This document shows positions 26,668 to 36,700 of a stretch of DNA of 64,000 nt, one piece after another (position 1 is the stretch's first letter; each line of letters starts with the position of its first letter). Origin of the DNA: Azospirillum oleiclasticum. Its GTDB lineage: Bacteria > Pseudomonadota > Alphaproteobacteria > Azospirillales > Azospirillaceae. The notes under the pieces were generated by a model. The model did no database searches and had not been told where the DNA came from. It saw only the letters and a program-made list of their open reading frames with translations. The translations under genes were made by a program, and so were the position numbers. Where the stretch lies: contig NZ_JABFFR010000014.1 in NCBI RefSeq assembly GCF_013423485.1, positions 90,930-154,929 on the forward strand, written 5' to 3'.

Positions 26668-26893
26668 CTCGCGGGAGAGACCGCCGCGGAGCCTGCCCCG
26701 ACAGGGGCATGCGCCGGCCGGGCGGCGCCGAAGGAGCAACCGCCCCCGGAAACTCTCAGGCAGAAGGACCGCAGGGACAGGCACTCTGGAAAGCGGATCG
26801 CCGCGCTCGTTGGCGCGATGATCCCACCGAAGGAGTAAGCCGGCGCCGTCCGCGGCCCGGTGAATCTCTCAGGTCCAAGACAGAAGGGGGCCG
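26668..26893 (+). ncRNA. tandem glycine riboswitch
   Basis: Two glycine aptamers lie back to back ahead of gcvT. The first runs from GCGGGAGAGACC through GCGCCGAAGGAGCAA to AACTCTCAGGCAGAAGGACC; the second has CACTCTGGAAAGCGGAT, CACCGAAGGAGTAAGCC and ATCTCTCAGGTCCAAGACAG. The paired CCGAAGGAG and CTCTCAGG motifs are the diagnostic cores of the two aptamers. Glycine binding usually turns on cleavage genes. The end lies about 48 bases before the gcvT start, so control may act on translation start rather than by a terminator; no clear T-tract follows. Confidence 0.95.
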
Positions 26894-26940
26894 ACCTCCG
26901 CGAACCCGCGGGGGATGGCACCATCGTCGGAGGAACCGGA

Positions 26941-28053
26941 GTGACCGAGGCGCCTGATACCCTCAAGACCACCCCGCTGCACGGGCTCCATCTGGAGCTG
27001 AAGGCCCGCATGGTACCCTTCGCCGGCTATGACATGCCGGTGCAATACCCCATGGGCATCATGAAGGAGCACCAGCACACCCGCGCCCGCGCGGGTCTGT
27101 TCGACGTGTCCCACATGGGGCAGGTGCGGCTGTTCGGCGACGATCCGGCGGCGGCGCTGGAGTCGCTGGTGCCGGGCGACATTCGCGGGCTGAAGCCGGG
27201 GCGGATGCGCTACACCCTGTTCACCAACGAGGCTGGCGGCATCCTGGATGACCTGATGGTCACCAACGCCGACGGGCATCTGTTCCTGGTGGTCAACGCC
27301 GCCCGCAAGGAGCACGACATCGCCCACCTGACCGAGCGGCTGAAGGGCCGGGCGGAGGTGGAGCCGCTGCCCGACGCGGCGCTGATGGCGATCCAGGGGC
27401 CGGAGGCGGCGGCGGTGCTCGCCCGCTTCATCCCGGAAGCCGCGACCATGGCCTTCATGAGCTACCTGCCGGCCACCTTCGACGGCATCCCGGTGATCGT
27501 CACCCGCTCCGGCTACACGGGCGAGGACGGCTACGAGATCTCCTGCGCGTCGGCCGACGCCGACCCCATCGCGCGGCGCCTGCTGGCGGAGGAGGAGGTC
27601 GAGGCGATCGGGCTGGGTGCCCGCGATTCGCTGCGGCTGGAAGCCGGGCTCTGCCTCTACGGCCACGACATCGACGAGACGACCACGCCGGTCGAGGCCG
27701 CGCTGGAATGGGCGCTGTCCAAGCGCCGCCGGCAGGAGGGCGGCTTTCCCGGCGCCGACACCATCCTGAAGCAGCTTGCCGAGGGAGCGCCGCGCCGCCG
27801 CGTGGGCATCCGCCCCGACGGCCGCGCCCCGGCGCGCGAGCACACCGAGATCACCGACGCCGCGGGACGCCGCATCGGCGAGGTCACCAGTGGCGGCTTC
27901 GGCCCCACCGCCAACGCGCCGGTCGCCATGGGCTATGTGGAGACCGCGTCGGCCGCCGCCGACACGCCCCTCCAGCTCATGGTGCGCGGCAAGCCGCTGG
28001 CCGCGCGGGTGGCCGCCATGCCCTTCGTGCCGCAGCGCTACTACCGCGGTTGA
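26941..28053 (+). CDS. gcvT: glycine cleavage T protein (aminomethyltransferase)
   Basis: A 370-residue enzyme taking the aminomethyl group from H protein and making methylenetetrahydrofolate and ammonia. The GTG start is preceded by GGAGG 7 bases away. Signatures: [35 protein letters not shown], and [15 protein letters not shown]. It is the first gene of gcvT-gcvH-gcvPA-gcvPB, under the glycine riboswitch. Confidence 0.97.
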   Translation: MTEAPDTLKTTPLHGLHLELKARMVPFAGYDMPVQYPMGIMKEHQHTRARAGLFDVSHMGQVRLFGDDPAAALESLVPGDIRGLKPGRMRYTLFTNEAGGILDDLMVTNADGHLFLVVNAARKEHDIAHLTERLKGRAEVEPLPDAALMAIQGPEAAAVLARFIPEAATMAFMSYLPATFDGIPVIVTRSGYTGEDGYEISCASADADPIARRLLAEEEVEAIGLGARDSLRLEAGLCLYGHDIDETTTPVEAALEWALSKRRRQEGGFPGADTILKQLAEGAPRRRVGIRPDGRAPAREHTEITDAAGRRIGEVTSGGFGPTANAPVAMGYVETASAAADTPLQLMVRGKPLAARVAAMPFVPQRYYRG

Positions 28054-28091
28054 CAGACAACACACACGGACTTCCGGACAGGGGACAGGCG

Positions 28092-28466
28092 ATGACCGTC
28101 AAGTACACCAAGGATCACGAGTGGGTTCGCATCGAGGGCGACGTCGGCACGGTCGGCGTCACCGACTTCGCCCAGCAGCAGTTGGGCGACGTGGTGTTCG
28201 TGGAACTGCCGGAGGCCGGCCGCGAGCTGACGCTGGGTGGCGAGGCGGCGGTGGTGGAGTCGGTGAAGGCGGCGAGCGACGTGTTCGCCCCGGTCTCCGG
28301 CACCGTGACCGAGTCGAACGGGGCGCTGGTCGAGGAGCCCTCGATGGTCAACAGCGCGGCCGAGACCGACGGCTGGTTCTTCAAGCTGACGCTGTCCAGC
28401 CCGTCGGAGCTGGACGACCTGATGGACGCCGACGCCTACAAGGCCTACGTCGAGGGACTGCACTGA
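28092..28466 (+). CDS. gcvH: glycine cleavage H protein
   Basis: A 124-residue lipoylated carrier that shuttles the aminomethyl group between P, T and L proteins. The lipoylation site is K59 in [27 protein letters not shown] and the C-terminal [19 protein letters not shown] are typical. The next gene starts one base after its stop codon. Confidence 0.98.
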   Translation: MTVKYTKDHEWVRIEGDVGTVGVTDFAQQQLGDVVFVELPEAGRELTLGGEAAVVESVKAASDVFAPVSGTVTESNGALVEEPSMVNSAAETDGWFFKLTLSSPSELDDLMDADAYKAYVEGLH

Positions 28467-28467
28467 G

Positions 28468-29808
28468 ATGCGTTACCTGCCCCTGACCGAGTCCGACCGG
28501 CGGTCGATGCTGGCGACCATCGGCGCCGCGTCGGTCGACGACCTGTTCCGCGACGTGCCCATGGCGGCCCGCCACTCCGGCCCGATCCCCGAGCTCCCCG
28601 GCCACATGGGCGAGCTCGAGGTGGAGCGGCTGCTCGGCTCCATGGCCGCCCGCAACCTCGCGGCCGGGTCCTGCCCGAGCTTCCTGGGGGCGGGGTCCTA
28701 CCGCCACCATGTGCCGTCCACCGTCGATTACATGATCCAGCGCGGCGAGTTCCTCACCGCCTACACGCCCTACCAGCCGGAAATCAGCCAGGGCACGCTC
28801 CAGGTCCTGTTCGAGTTCCAGACGCAGGTGGCGCTGCTGACCGGCATGGATGTCGCCAACGCCTCCATGTACGACGGCGCGACCTCCTGCTCGGAGGCCG
28901 TGAAGATGGCCAACCGCATCACCCGGCGGAAGAAGGCCATCCTGTCCGGCGGGCTGCACCCGCATTACCGCGACGTGACCACGACGGACGCCGCCTTCAC
29001 CGGTTTCGACGCCGTGACCCTGCCGCCCGACGCCTTCGGCGGCGAGGATCTGGCGGGCATGGTGGACGCGCAGACCTCCTGCGTGGTGGTGCAGTACCCC
29101 AGCGTCTTCGGCCGCATCTACGACTACACGGAGCTGGCGAAGAGCTGCCAGGCCAAGGGCGCGCTCCTCATCGTGGTGGTGACGGAGGCCGTGTCGCTCG
29201 GCCTGCTGACCCCGCCCGGCGACATGGGTGCGGACATCGTGGCGGCGGAGGGCCAGTCCTTCGGCAACCCGCTGAACTTCGGCGGACCGTATGTCGGGCT
29301 CTTCGCCTGCAAGGAGAAGTACGTACGCCAGATGCCGGGCCGGCTCTGCGGCCAGACGGTGGACGCCGACGGCAAGCGCGGCTTCGTGCTGACTCTCTCC
29401 ACCCGCGAGCAGCACATCCGGCGGGAGAAGGCGACGTCCAACATCTGCACCAACTCGGGCCTGTGCGCGCTGGCCTTCTCCATCCACGTCTCTCTGCTGG
29501 GCGAGGAAGGGCTGGCGGGGCTCGCCCGCCTCAACCACGCCAAGGCCGTGCAGCTCGCCGAGAAGCTGGCGGGTGTCAAGGGGGTGGAGGTCGTCAACGA
29601 CGCCTTTTTCAACGAGTTCACGGTGAAGCTGCCGAAGCCCGCCGCGGGCGTGGTGGAGACGCTGGCGCAGCGCCGCATCCTGGCCGGCGTGCCGGCCTCC
29701 CGCCTGTTCCCCGGCGAACACCCCGACCTGCTGCTGGTCGCGGCGACCGAGACCAACACCGACTCCGACATGGACGCCTTCGCCCAGGCGCTCGCCGAGG
29801 TGCTGTGA
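28468..29808 (+). CDS. gcvPA: glycine dehydrogenase (decarboxylating) subunit 1
   Basis: A 446-residue P-protein alpha subunit. In this two-subunit form it pairs with gcvPB to decarboxylate glycine and load H protein. Signatures: [36 protein letters not shown] and [14 protein letters not shown]. Residue counts match the split form. It starts with ATG directly after gcvH, indicating coupled translation. Confidence 0.97.
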   Translation: MRYLPLTESDRRSMLATIGAASVDDLFRDVPMAARHSGPIPELPGHMGELEVERLLGSMAARNLAAGSCPSFLGAGSYRHHVPSTVDYMIQRGEFLTAYTPYQPEISQGTLQVLFEFQTQVALLTGMDVANASMYDGATSCSEAVKMANRITRRKKAILSGGLHPHYRDVTTTDAAFTGFDAVTLPPDAFGGEDLAGMVDAQTSCVVVQYPSVFGRIYDYTELAKSCQAKGALLIVVVTEAVSLGLLTPPGDMGADIVAAEGQSFGNPLNFGGPYVGLFACKEKYVRQMPGRLCGQTVDADGKRGFVLTLSTREQHIRREKATSNICTNSGLCALAFSIHVSLLGEEGLAGLARLNHAKAVQLAEKLAGVKGVEVVNDAFFNEFTVKLPKPAAGVVETLAQRRILAGVPASRLFPGEHPDLLLVAATETNTDSDMDAFAQALAEVL

Positions 29809-29810
29809 CG

Positions 29811-31367
29811 ATGAACAACCAGGGACGACCCACCGCCATCCCCGCCCCGACCTCCGCGGCGGGCGACACCGTCACCGGCAACCGCGGCCTGCGCATCGAG
29901 GAGCCGCTGATCTTCGAGCAGGACAGCCCCGGTCGCTGCGGCGTCGATCTGCCGGCATTGCCCGACGTCGGCCTGCGCCTCGGCCCGGTGAAGCCGCGCG
30001 GCAGCATCGGGCTGCCCGGCCTGTCCGAGCCGCAGGTGGTCCGCCACTACACCCGGCTGTCGCAGAAGAACTATGCGATCGACGCCGGGCTGTACCCGCT
30101 CGGCTCCTGCACCATGAAGCACAACCCGCGCCTGAACGAGAAGATGGCGCGGCTGCCCGGCTTCGCCGACGTGCACCCGCTCCAGCCGGAGTCGACCGTG
30201 CAGGGGGCGCTGGCGCTGATGGACGAGCTGGCCCACTGGCTGAAGGCGCTGACCGGCATGCCGGCGGTGACGCTGGCGCCCGCCGCCGGCGCGCATGGCG
30301 AGATGGCCGGCATGATGGCGATCCGCGCGGCGCTGGAGCACCGCGGGGAGGGTGCCCGCAAGCGCGTGCTGGTGCCGGAGAGCGCGCACGGCACCAACCC
30401 GGCGACCGCGGCGGCCATCGGCTACAGCGTCGATCCGATCCCGGCGACCGCCGAGGGCCGCGTCGATCTGGAGGCGCTGAAGGCCAAGCTGGGTCCGGAC
30501 GTGGCGGCGATCATGCTGACCAACCCGAACACCTGCGGCCTGTTCGAGCGCGACATCATCGCGATCGCCGAGGTGGTGCACGCGGCCGGTGCCTTCTTCT
30601 ACTGCGACGGCGCCAACTTCAACGCCATCGTCGGGCGGGTGATGCCGGCCGAGCTCGGCATCGACGCCATGCACATCAACCTGCACAAGACCTTCTCCAC
30701 CCCGCACGGCGGCGGCGGCCCCGGCTCCGGCCCGGTGGTCTTCTCCGCGGCGCTGGCGCCCTTCGTGCCGGTGCCCTACGTGCGCAAGGACGGTGACCGC
30801 TTCGTGCTGGTCGAGCGCGAGGGGGAGGGCGGCACCGCCTATGGCCGGATGAAGGCCTTCCATGGCCAGATGGGCATGTTCGTGCGCGCGCTGTCCTACA
30901 TGCTGAGCCATGGGGCGGATGGGCTGTGGCAGGCGTCGGGCGACGCCGTGCTCAACGCCAACTACCTGATGGCGCGGCTCAACGACGTGATGACGGCGCC
31001 GTTCGAGGGGCCGTGCATGCACGAATGCCTGTTCGACGACCGCTTCCTGAAGGGCACCGGGGTCAGCACGCTCGACATCGCCAAGGCGCTGATCGACGAG
31101 GGCTTCCACCCCATGACCATGTATTTCCCGCTGGTCGTGCACGGCGCCCTGCTGATCGAGCCGACCGAGACGGAGTCCAAGGACGCGCTCGACCAGTTCG
31201 TCACCGCGCTCAGGGCGCTGGCGGAGCGGGCGAAGACGGGCGACGCCGCCTGGTTCCAGGCGGCACCGCGCTTCACCCCGCGCCGCCGCCTGGACGAGAC
31301 CGCCGCAGCCCGCAAGCCGGTGCTGCGCTGGGCGCCCGAGCCGGAACGGCTGGAAGCGGCGGAGTAA
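29811..31367 (+). CDS. gcvPB: glycine dehydrogenase (decarboxylating) subunit 2
   Basis: A 518-residue PLP subunit of the split P protein. The PLP lysine is K293 in HINLHKTFSTPHGGGGPG; YPLGSCTMKHNPRLNE and MLTNPNTCGLFERD are family hallmarks. The ATG lies 2 bases after the gcvPA stop. The operon ends just after it with a strong stem-loop. The dihydrolipoamide dehydrogenase L protein is not in this operon, as is usual. Confidence 0.97.
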   Translation: MNNQGRPTAIPAPTSAAGDTVTGNRGLRIEEPLIFEQDSPGRCGVDLPALPDVGLRLGPVKPRGSIGLPGLSEPQVVRHYTRLSQKNYAIDAGLYPLGSCTMKHNPRLNEKMARLPGFADVHPLQPESTVQGALALMDELAHWLKALTGMPAVTLAPAAGAHGEMAGMMAIRAALEHRGEGARKRVLVPESAHGTNPATAAAIGYSVDPIPATAEGRVDLEALKAKLGPDVAAIMLTNPNTCGLFERDIIAIAEVVHAAGAFFYCDGANFNAIVGRVMPAELGIDAMHINLHKTFSTPHGGGGPGSGPVVFSAALAPFVPVPYVRKDGDRFVLVEREGEGGTAYGRMKAFHGQMGMFVRALSYMLSHGADGLWQASGDAVLNANYLMARLNDVMTAPFEGPCMHECLFDDRFLKGTGVSTLDIAKALIDEGFHPMTMYFPLVVHGALLIEPTETESKDALDQFVTALRALAERAKTGDAAWFQAAPRFTPRRRLDETAAARKPVLRWAPEPERLEAAE

Positions 31368-31373
31368 CGGGGA

Positions 31374-31411
31374 GGACGTTGGGTCTTGCGGCAAGCGAAG
31401 ACCCAACGTCC
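31374..31411 (+). terminator. stem-loop ending the gcv operon
   Basis: A perfect 14-base stem (GGACGTTGGGTCTT with AAGACCCAACGTCC) around a 10-base loop, 6 bases after the gcvPB stop. There is no immediate T-run, so it may work as a 3' stabiliser as well as a terminator. Confidence 0.7.
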
Positions 31412-31523
31412 GCCACTGTTCATGACAGGAGTTTAATTTAGAGGTTAAACAATCTTCAGTATCGGCCCGGCGGAGAATGGTGTAGCCTTCTCGCCGGGTT
31501 TGAGGTCAACGTGGGAGGCGGAG

Positions 31524-31976
31524 ATGCCGGTGTGGCGCCGTTACCTCGTTCGCGACGCCTCCGGGCGGATGGTCGAACTGCCGAGCCGCGCTTTGGACAA
31601 GGCGGAGGACGGCACCTCGCCGATACCGGGCTTCGCCGGCCGCTGCGTCGATGTGGTGGCCGCCGTCCTGGTCGCCGAGCGCGGCCAGAGTCCGCAGGTG
31701 GCCGAGGTGTCCTTCACCAAGCTGTATTTCGACAAGAGCGGCTTCGTCGATACCGGCAAGCGCGAACGCATGATCCGCCTGATGCTGGAGAGCGTCGCCG
31801 ACAAGCGCCTCGCCCGCATTCCCAACGCGGCGCGGGCGGAAGCGGCGGTGCGCGCCGGTGCCGCCCGGCTCCAACTCGCTGACGAGTTCGCGTGGCAGCC
31901 CGGCCCGGCGGAAATGAACGAGGTCATGCTGCGGCTCGACCACCGCCCGGCCGGGCAGGGTCACACCGTTCACTGA
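31524..31976 (+). CDS. hypothetical protein
   Basis: A 150-residue soluble protein I do not recognise. GGGAGGCGG lies 4 bases before the ATG, which decides this start over an upstream TTG. It opens with PVWRRYLVRDASGRMVELPS, has a VSFTKLYFDKSGFVDTGKRE middle and a helical, arginine-rich C-terminus. No membrane segment, cysteine pair or known motif is visible. Confidence 0.55.
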   Translation: MPVWRRYLVRDASGRMVELPSRALDKAEDGTSPIPGFAGRCVDVVAAVLVAERGQSPQVAEVSFTKLYFDKSGFVDTGKRERMIRLMLESVADKRLARIPNAARAEAAVRAGAARLQLADEFAWQPGPAEMNEVMLRLDHRPAGQGHTVH

Positions 31977-31998
31977 TGGGGCACCACTGACCGGTCGG

Positions 31999-32028
31999 CA
32001 TTGAAGTCCGGCCGTCATTGAAGTCCGG
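31999..32028. repeat. short direct repeat, 17-bp period
   Basis: CATTGAAGTCCGG occurs twice, 17 bases apart, in the 112-base gap before the PGPGW-type membrane gene. It could be a slippage duplication or a pair of protein-binding sites. Confidence 0.65.
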
Positions 32029-32088
32029 TCGGGTCCGGCACCATATGACGGCTCGGCGATCCCGCCGCATCGAGGCCGCGACACCACC

Positions 32089-32364
32089 ATGGCACGCAGC
32101 ACCGCCGCCACCCTGTCCCTGGCCCGCATGCGCCAGATCGTGTTGATCGGCATGGGCTGGACCATCATCGCCGTCGGTTTCCTTGTTGTCCCCCTGCCGG
32201 GGCCGTTCGGTCTGCCGTTGATGCTGGTGGGCGGCGTCATCCTCCTGCGTAATTCCGACGACGCCAAGCGTCTCTTCGTGCGCATGAAGCGCCGGTTCCC
32301 CCGCCTGTTCGTTCCGGTGGAGCGCGTCCGCGACCGCCTGCGCCGCCGCCGCCGCGCCGTCTGA
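32089..32364 (+). CDS. small membrane protein, PGPGW type
   Basis: A 91-residue protein with two hydrophobic helices around residues 16-34 and 38-53. The linking segment VVPLPGPFGLPLMLVGGVIL matches the pattern of the putative transmembrane PGPGW family, function unknown. The C-terminal third is strongly basic (RMKRRFPRLFVPVERVR, then RRRRR) and would lie in the cytoplasm, possibly touching lipid or nucleic acid. Confidence 0.65.
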   Translation: MARSTAATLSLARMRQIVLIGMGWTIIAVGFLVVPLPGPFGLPLMLVGGVILLRNSDDAKRLFVRMKRRFPRLFVPVERVRDRLRRRRRAV

Positions 32365-32437
32365 CCGGCGCCTCTTTACAGCCGCGTGACGGTGCTGCCA
32401 TGGTGCCCGCCTTCGGTTCGATGCGGAGGAAGCGGCG

Positions 32438-33601
32438 GTGCGGTCGGGCAATGCGGTCCTGTCGGGGTACGGGACGACCATCTTCGAGGTGATGTCGCGT
32501 CTGGCGGATGAGCATGGCGCCATCAATCTGGGCCAGGGCTTCCCTGACGACCGCGGCCCGGCCGACGTGCTCGAAGCCGCCTCCCGCGCTCTCCAGGATG
32601 GGTGGAACCAGTACCCGTCGATGATGGGCACGCCGGAGCTTCGACAGGCGCTGGCCGCCCACGCCGCCCGCTTCTACGGGCTTGATGTCGATTGGAAGAC
32701 CGAGGTGATGGTCACCTCCGGCGCCACCGAGGCGCTGGCCGCCTGCCTGTTCGGACTGATCGAGCCCGGCGACGAGGTGGTGCTGTTCCAGCCGATGTAC
32801 GACAGCTACCTGCCGATCGTGCGGCGCGCCGGCGGCATCCCGCGCTTCGTCAATCTGCGCGCCCCGGACTGGAGCTTCACCGAGGCCGATCTGGCCGCCG
32901 CCTTCAGCGCGAAGACCAAGCTCGTCCTGATCAACGACCCGCTGAACCCGGCGGCCAAGGTGTTCACCCGCGACGAGCTGGCGCTGATCGCCTCCTTCGT
33001 CGAGCGGTACGACGCCTTCGCCGTCTGCGACGAGGTGTACGAGCACATCGTCTTCGACGGGCGCCCGCACATCCCGCTGATGACCCTGCCCGGCATGCGC
33101 GAGCGCTGCCTGAAGATCGGCTCGGCCGGCAAGACCTTCTCGCTCACCGGCTGGAAGGTCGGCTACATCACCGGCGCTCCGCGCCTGCTCCAGCCCGTGG
33201 CGAAGGCGCACCAGTTCCTCACCTTCACCACCCCGCCGAACCTTCAGGCGGCGGTGGCCTACGGGCTGGGCAAGGACGCGTCCTACTTCAGCGGGCTCGC
33301 CGAGGGTCTCCAGGCCAAGCGCGACCGGCTGGCGGCGGGCATCGCCGCGGCCGGGCTGGAGGTGCTGCCGTCCGCCGGCACCTATTTCGTGGTGGCCGAC
33401 ATCCGTTCCACCGGCTTCGACGGCACGGACGAGGATTTCTGCCGCTGGCTGACGGCGGAGGCCGGGGTGACCGCGATCCCGGTCAGCGCCTTCTTCGTCC
33501 AGGACGCGCCCACCACCTGCATCCGCTTCTGCTTCTCGAAGCGGGACGAGATCCTGGACACGGCGGCGGAGCGGCTGCGCGTCCGTCTGGCGCGCGGGTG
33601 A
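32438..33601 (+). CDS. PLP-dependent aminotransferase, class I/II
   Basis: A 387-residue aminotransferase resembling the kynurenine / methionine aminotransferase group (YbdL type). The GTG start has GGAGGA ahead of it. The opening YGTTIFEVMSRLADEHGAIN and NLGQGFPDDRG fit this group. The PLP lysine lies in GSAGKTFSLTGWKVGY. The cofactor loop, normally NNPHNPTGK, reads NDPLNPAAK, so the usual His and Thr-Gly are replaced. Substrate not predictable beyond amino acids with bulky or sulfur side chains. Confidence 0.85.
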   Translation: MRSGNAVLSGYGTTIFEVMSRLADEHGAINLGQGFPDDRGPADVLEAASRALQDGWNQYPSMMGTPELRQALAAHAARFYGLDVDWKTEVMVTSGATEALAACLFGLIEPGDEVVLFQPMYDSYLPIVRRAGGIPRFVNLRAPDWSFTEADLAAAFSAKTKLVLINDPLNPAAKVFTRDELALIASFVERYDAFAVCDEVYEHIVFDGRPHIPLMTLPGMRERCLKIGSAGKTFSLTGWKVGYITGAPRLLQPVAKAHQFLTFTTPPNLQAAVAYGLGKDASYFSGLAEGLQAKRDRLAAGIAAAGLEVLPSAGTYFVVADIRSTGFDGTDEDFCRWLTAEAGVTAIPVSAFFVQDAPTTCIRFCFSKRDEILDTAAERLRVRLARG

Positions 33602-33751
33602 CCGGCGGCCTTCCCGGAAGACTTATCCGTTTGGTGCCAAACCCGTAGCGCTTTTCCAGGCGCTTCGGCATACTCCCGCGCCGATTGAAGCCGGGCCGGC
33701 CCCGCGGTCGCACCGCAGGCGGCCCCTTCCTCCTTGGGGGCGTTCCCTGTC

Positions 33752-36700
33752 ATGCTGCGTGCGCCGGCGCGTGTCCTTGCCGTTCTCCTTGCGTCGATCG
33801 CCCCCGCATCCGCCGACGAGCCGCCGCCGCTGACGGTCACCGCGCTGGAGGTGGTGGCCGAGCGCGATGTGCCGCAGGTCTGCGCCACCCTGTCGGAGCG
33901 GCTGGACCGGGTCGGAACCGACTACCGCTCCTTTGTGGAGGTGACGCCGCCGGTCACCGCGACCGTCGTGGTGCGCGATCGCAACCTGTGCGTGGAAGGG
34001 CCGCAGCACGGGCAGAAATACACGGTCACGCTGAAGGCGGGCCTGCCCGGTGCGGATGGCGGGACGTTGGCCGCCGCCGAATCACGTGAGGTGGAGATCC
34101 CCAACCGCAAGCCGGCGCTCGCCTTCCGCGGCGGCGGCTACATCCTGCCGCGCATCGGGGCGGAGGGGCTGGCCCTGCGCTCCATCAACGTGGACCGGGT
34201 GCGCATGCAGGTGCTGCGCATCACCGACCGCGGGCTGGTGGAGAAGATCTATTTCGGCCGCATCAGCCAGCAACTGTCCGACCACGAGGTGGGCGATCTG
34301 GTCGACCGCGCCGCGCAGGAGGTGTGGAAGGGCGACATGGCGGTGACCGGCAACCGCAACCAGCCGGCCGTCACCGCCTTTCCCATCGACGCGGTGCTGG
34401 GCCGGCTGGAGCCGGGCGTCTACATCGCCGCCGCCGCCATGGCCGACGGGGTGAAGGCCAGCCAGTGGTTCGTCGTCTCCGACCTCACCCTCAACACCGT
34501 GCTGGGGGAGGACGGGCTGGTGGTCTTCGCCCGCTCCCTGGCGACGGCGGGGCCGCTGGGCGGGGTGGAGCTGCGGCTGCTCGCCCGCAACAACGCGGAG
34601 TTGGGCAAGGTCAGCACCGGTGCCGACGGCATCGCCCGGTTCGACGCGGGCGCACTCCGCGGCACCGGTGACGACGCACCGCAGGCGCTGTTCGCCCGCG
34701 GCGCCGGCGGTGACTTCGGCTTTCTCGACCTCGTGGCCCCGGCCTTCGAGCTGGCCGACCGTTCCACCGTGGCGCCGACACCCGGCCGGGCCGACGCCTA
34801 TCTCTTCTCCGAGCGTGGCATCTACCGCCCCGGCGAGCCGGTGAACCTGACGGCCCTGCTGCGCGACCCGCAGGGCGCCGCCGTGCCGGGCAAGTCGTTG
34901 ACGCTGCGCCTGCTGCGCCCGGATGGCCTCGAGGTGGACCGCCGGCCGCTCACCGACGGCGGGGCCGGTGCCTACGCGGCACGGCTGGAGCTGCCGCGGG
35001 GTGCGCTGACGGGTGCGTGGTCGGCGACCGCTCATCTGGAGCCGGAGGGGCCGGCCGTCGGGCGCGTGGAGTTCCGGGTGGAGGATTTCGTCCCGCCGCG
35101 CCTGGGCGTGACGCTCACCGCCGATCGCCCGGCGCTCGACGCGGAGTCCGCCGCCAGCATCACCATCGCCGGCCGTTACGTCTATGGCACCGCCGCCGCC
35201 GGCCTGCCGGGCGAGCTGTCGATGACGCTGCGCGCCGCGGAGAACCCCTATCCCCAGCATCCCGGCTACCGTTTCGGGCTGACGCAGGACGATGTGAAGC
35301 CGCAGCGCAGCGAACTGCCGGGCTTCACCACCGGCGAGGACGGTCAGGCGCACGGCACCCTGCGGCTGGACCGTGCACCGGAGAGCACCCGCCCGCTGGA
35401 GGCGGTGGTGCGCGCGGCCATGGTCGATGTCGGCGGGCGCCCGGTGGCACGCGAACTGGTGCTCCCCGTCCGCCACCGCCCCTTCGCCATCGGCATCCGT
35501 CCCCGCTTCGCCGGTGACGCGGTGCCGGAGGGGGCGACGGTCGGCTTCGACGTGATCGCCGTGGCGCCCAACGGCACCCCCATCGACCGCCCCGACCTGT
35601 CCTACGAGCTGTACGAGGAGGAGCCGGAATACAGCTGGTTCGAATCGAACGGGCGCTGGGACTACAAGGTGGAGGTGCGCGACCGCCGGCAGACCGGCGG
35701 TACGCTGTCGCCAGCCGCCGGCAAGCCCGCCACGGTGGAGGAGCCGGTGACCGCCGGCCGCTACCGGCTGGAGGTGTTCGACCCGAAGACCGGCGTCGCC
35801 AGCTCCGTCCGTTTCGCCGCCGGCTGGTGGCTGACGCCGACCACGCTGGAGCGTCCGGACGAGGTGGAGGTCACCGTCATGCTGCCGCGCTACCGCGGCG
35901 GCGAGACCGCCTGGGTGCACATCAGCCCGCCCTACCGAAGCCAGGTCCTGATCGCCGTCGCCGACCGGCGCATCCGCATGGCGACGACTCGGGAGATCGG
36001 CCCGGAGGGCGCCTTCCTGCAGATTCCCGTGGACCCGTCCTGGATCGGCGGTGTGCATGTGGTCGCCAGCGCCTTCGCCATCCCCGACCCGCAGCAGAAG
36101 AGCGGGCCGCGGCGCGGTATCGGCACATCCTGGCTGGCGGTGGACCCGTCCGACCGGTTGCTGAAGGTCGCGGTGACGCCGCCGGGCGAGACCCGACCGC
36201 TGACCCGACTGCCCGTCGAGGTGACGGTGGAGGGTGCCGCACCGGGGCAGCCGGCCTATGTCACCGTGTCCGCGGTCGACGAGTCGGTGCTGCGCCTCAC
36301 CGACTTCCACGGACCCGATCCGGCGGCCCATTATTTCGGACCGCGCGAGCTGACGGTGGAGATGCGCGACGTGTACGGCCGGCTGGTCGAAGCGGAGCCG
36401 CCGCCGCGCGCCCGCACCGCCGTGATGCCGTCGCTGCCGACCCCCGCCATGGGGCCGGGCCGGGCCAGCGCCACCCTGTCGCTGGTCTCAGGGATCGTCG
36501 CGGTGGGCGAGGGCGGACGGGCGACCATCCCGCTCGATCTGCCGGACTTCACCGGGCGCCTGCGCCTGACGGCGGTCGCCTGGACCGCCGACCGCATGGG
36601 GCGCGCCGACTCGGTGGTGGAGGTCCGCGACCCTGTGCAGGTGGACGTGGCGGTGCCGCGCCATCTCGCCCCCGGCGACCGTGCGACCGTCGCCGTGACC

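Noticed and set aside
31374..31411. Attachment site or mobile-element end
   Set aside because: The perfect inverted repeat sits just after the gcv operon with no integrase or tRNA; a stem-loop ending the transcript is simpler.
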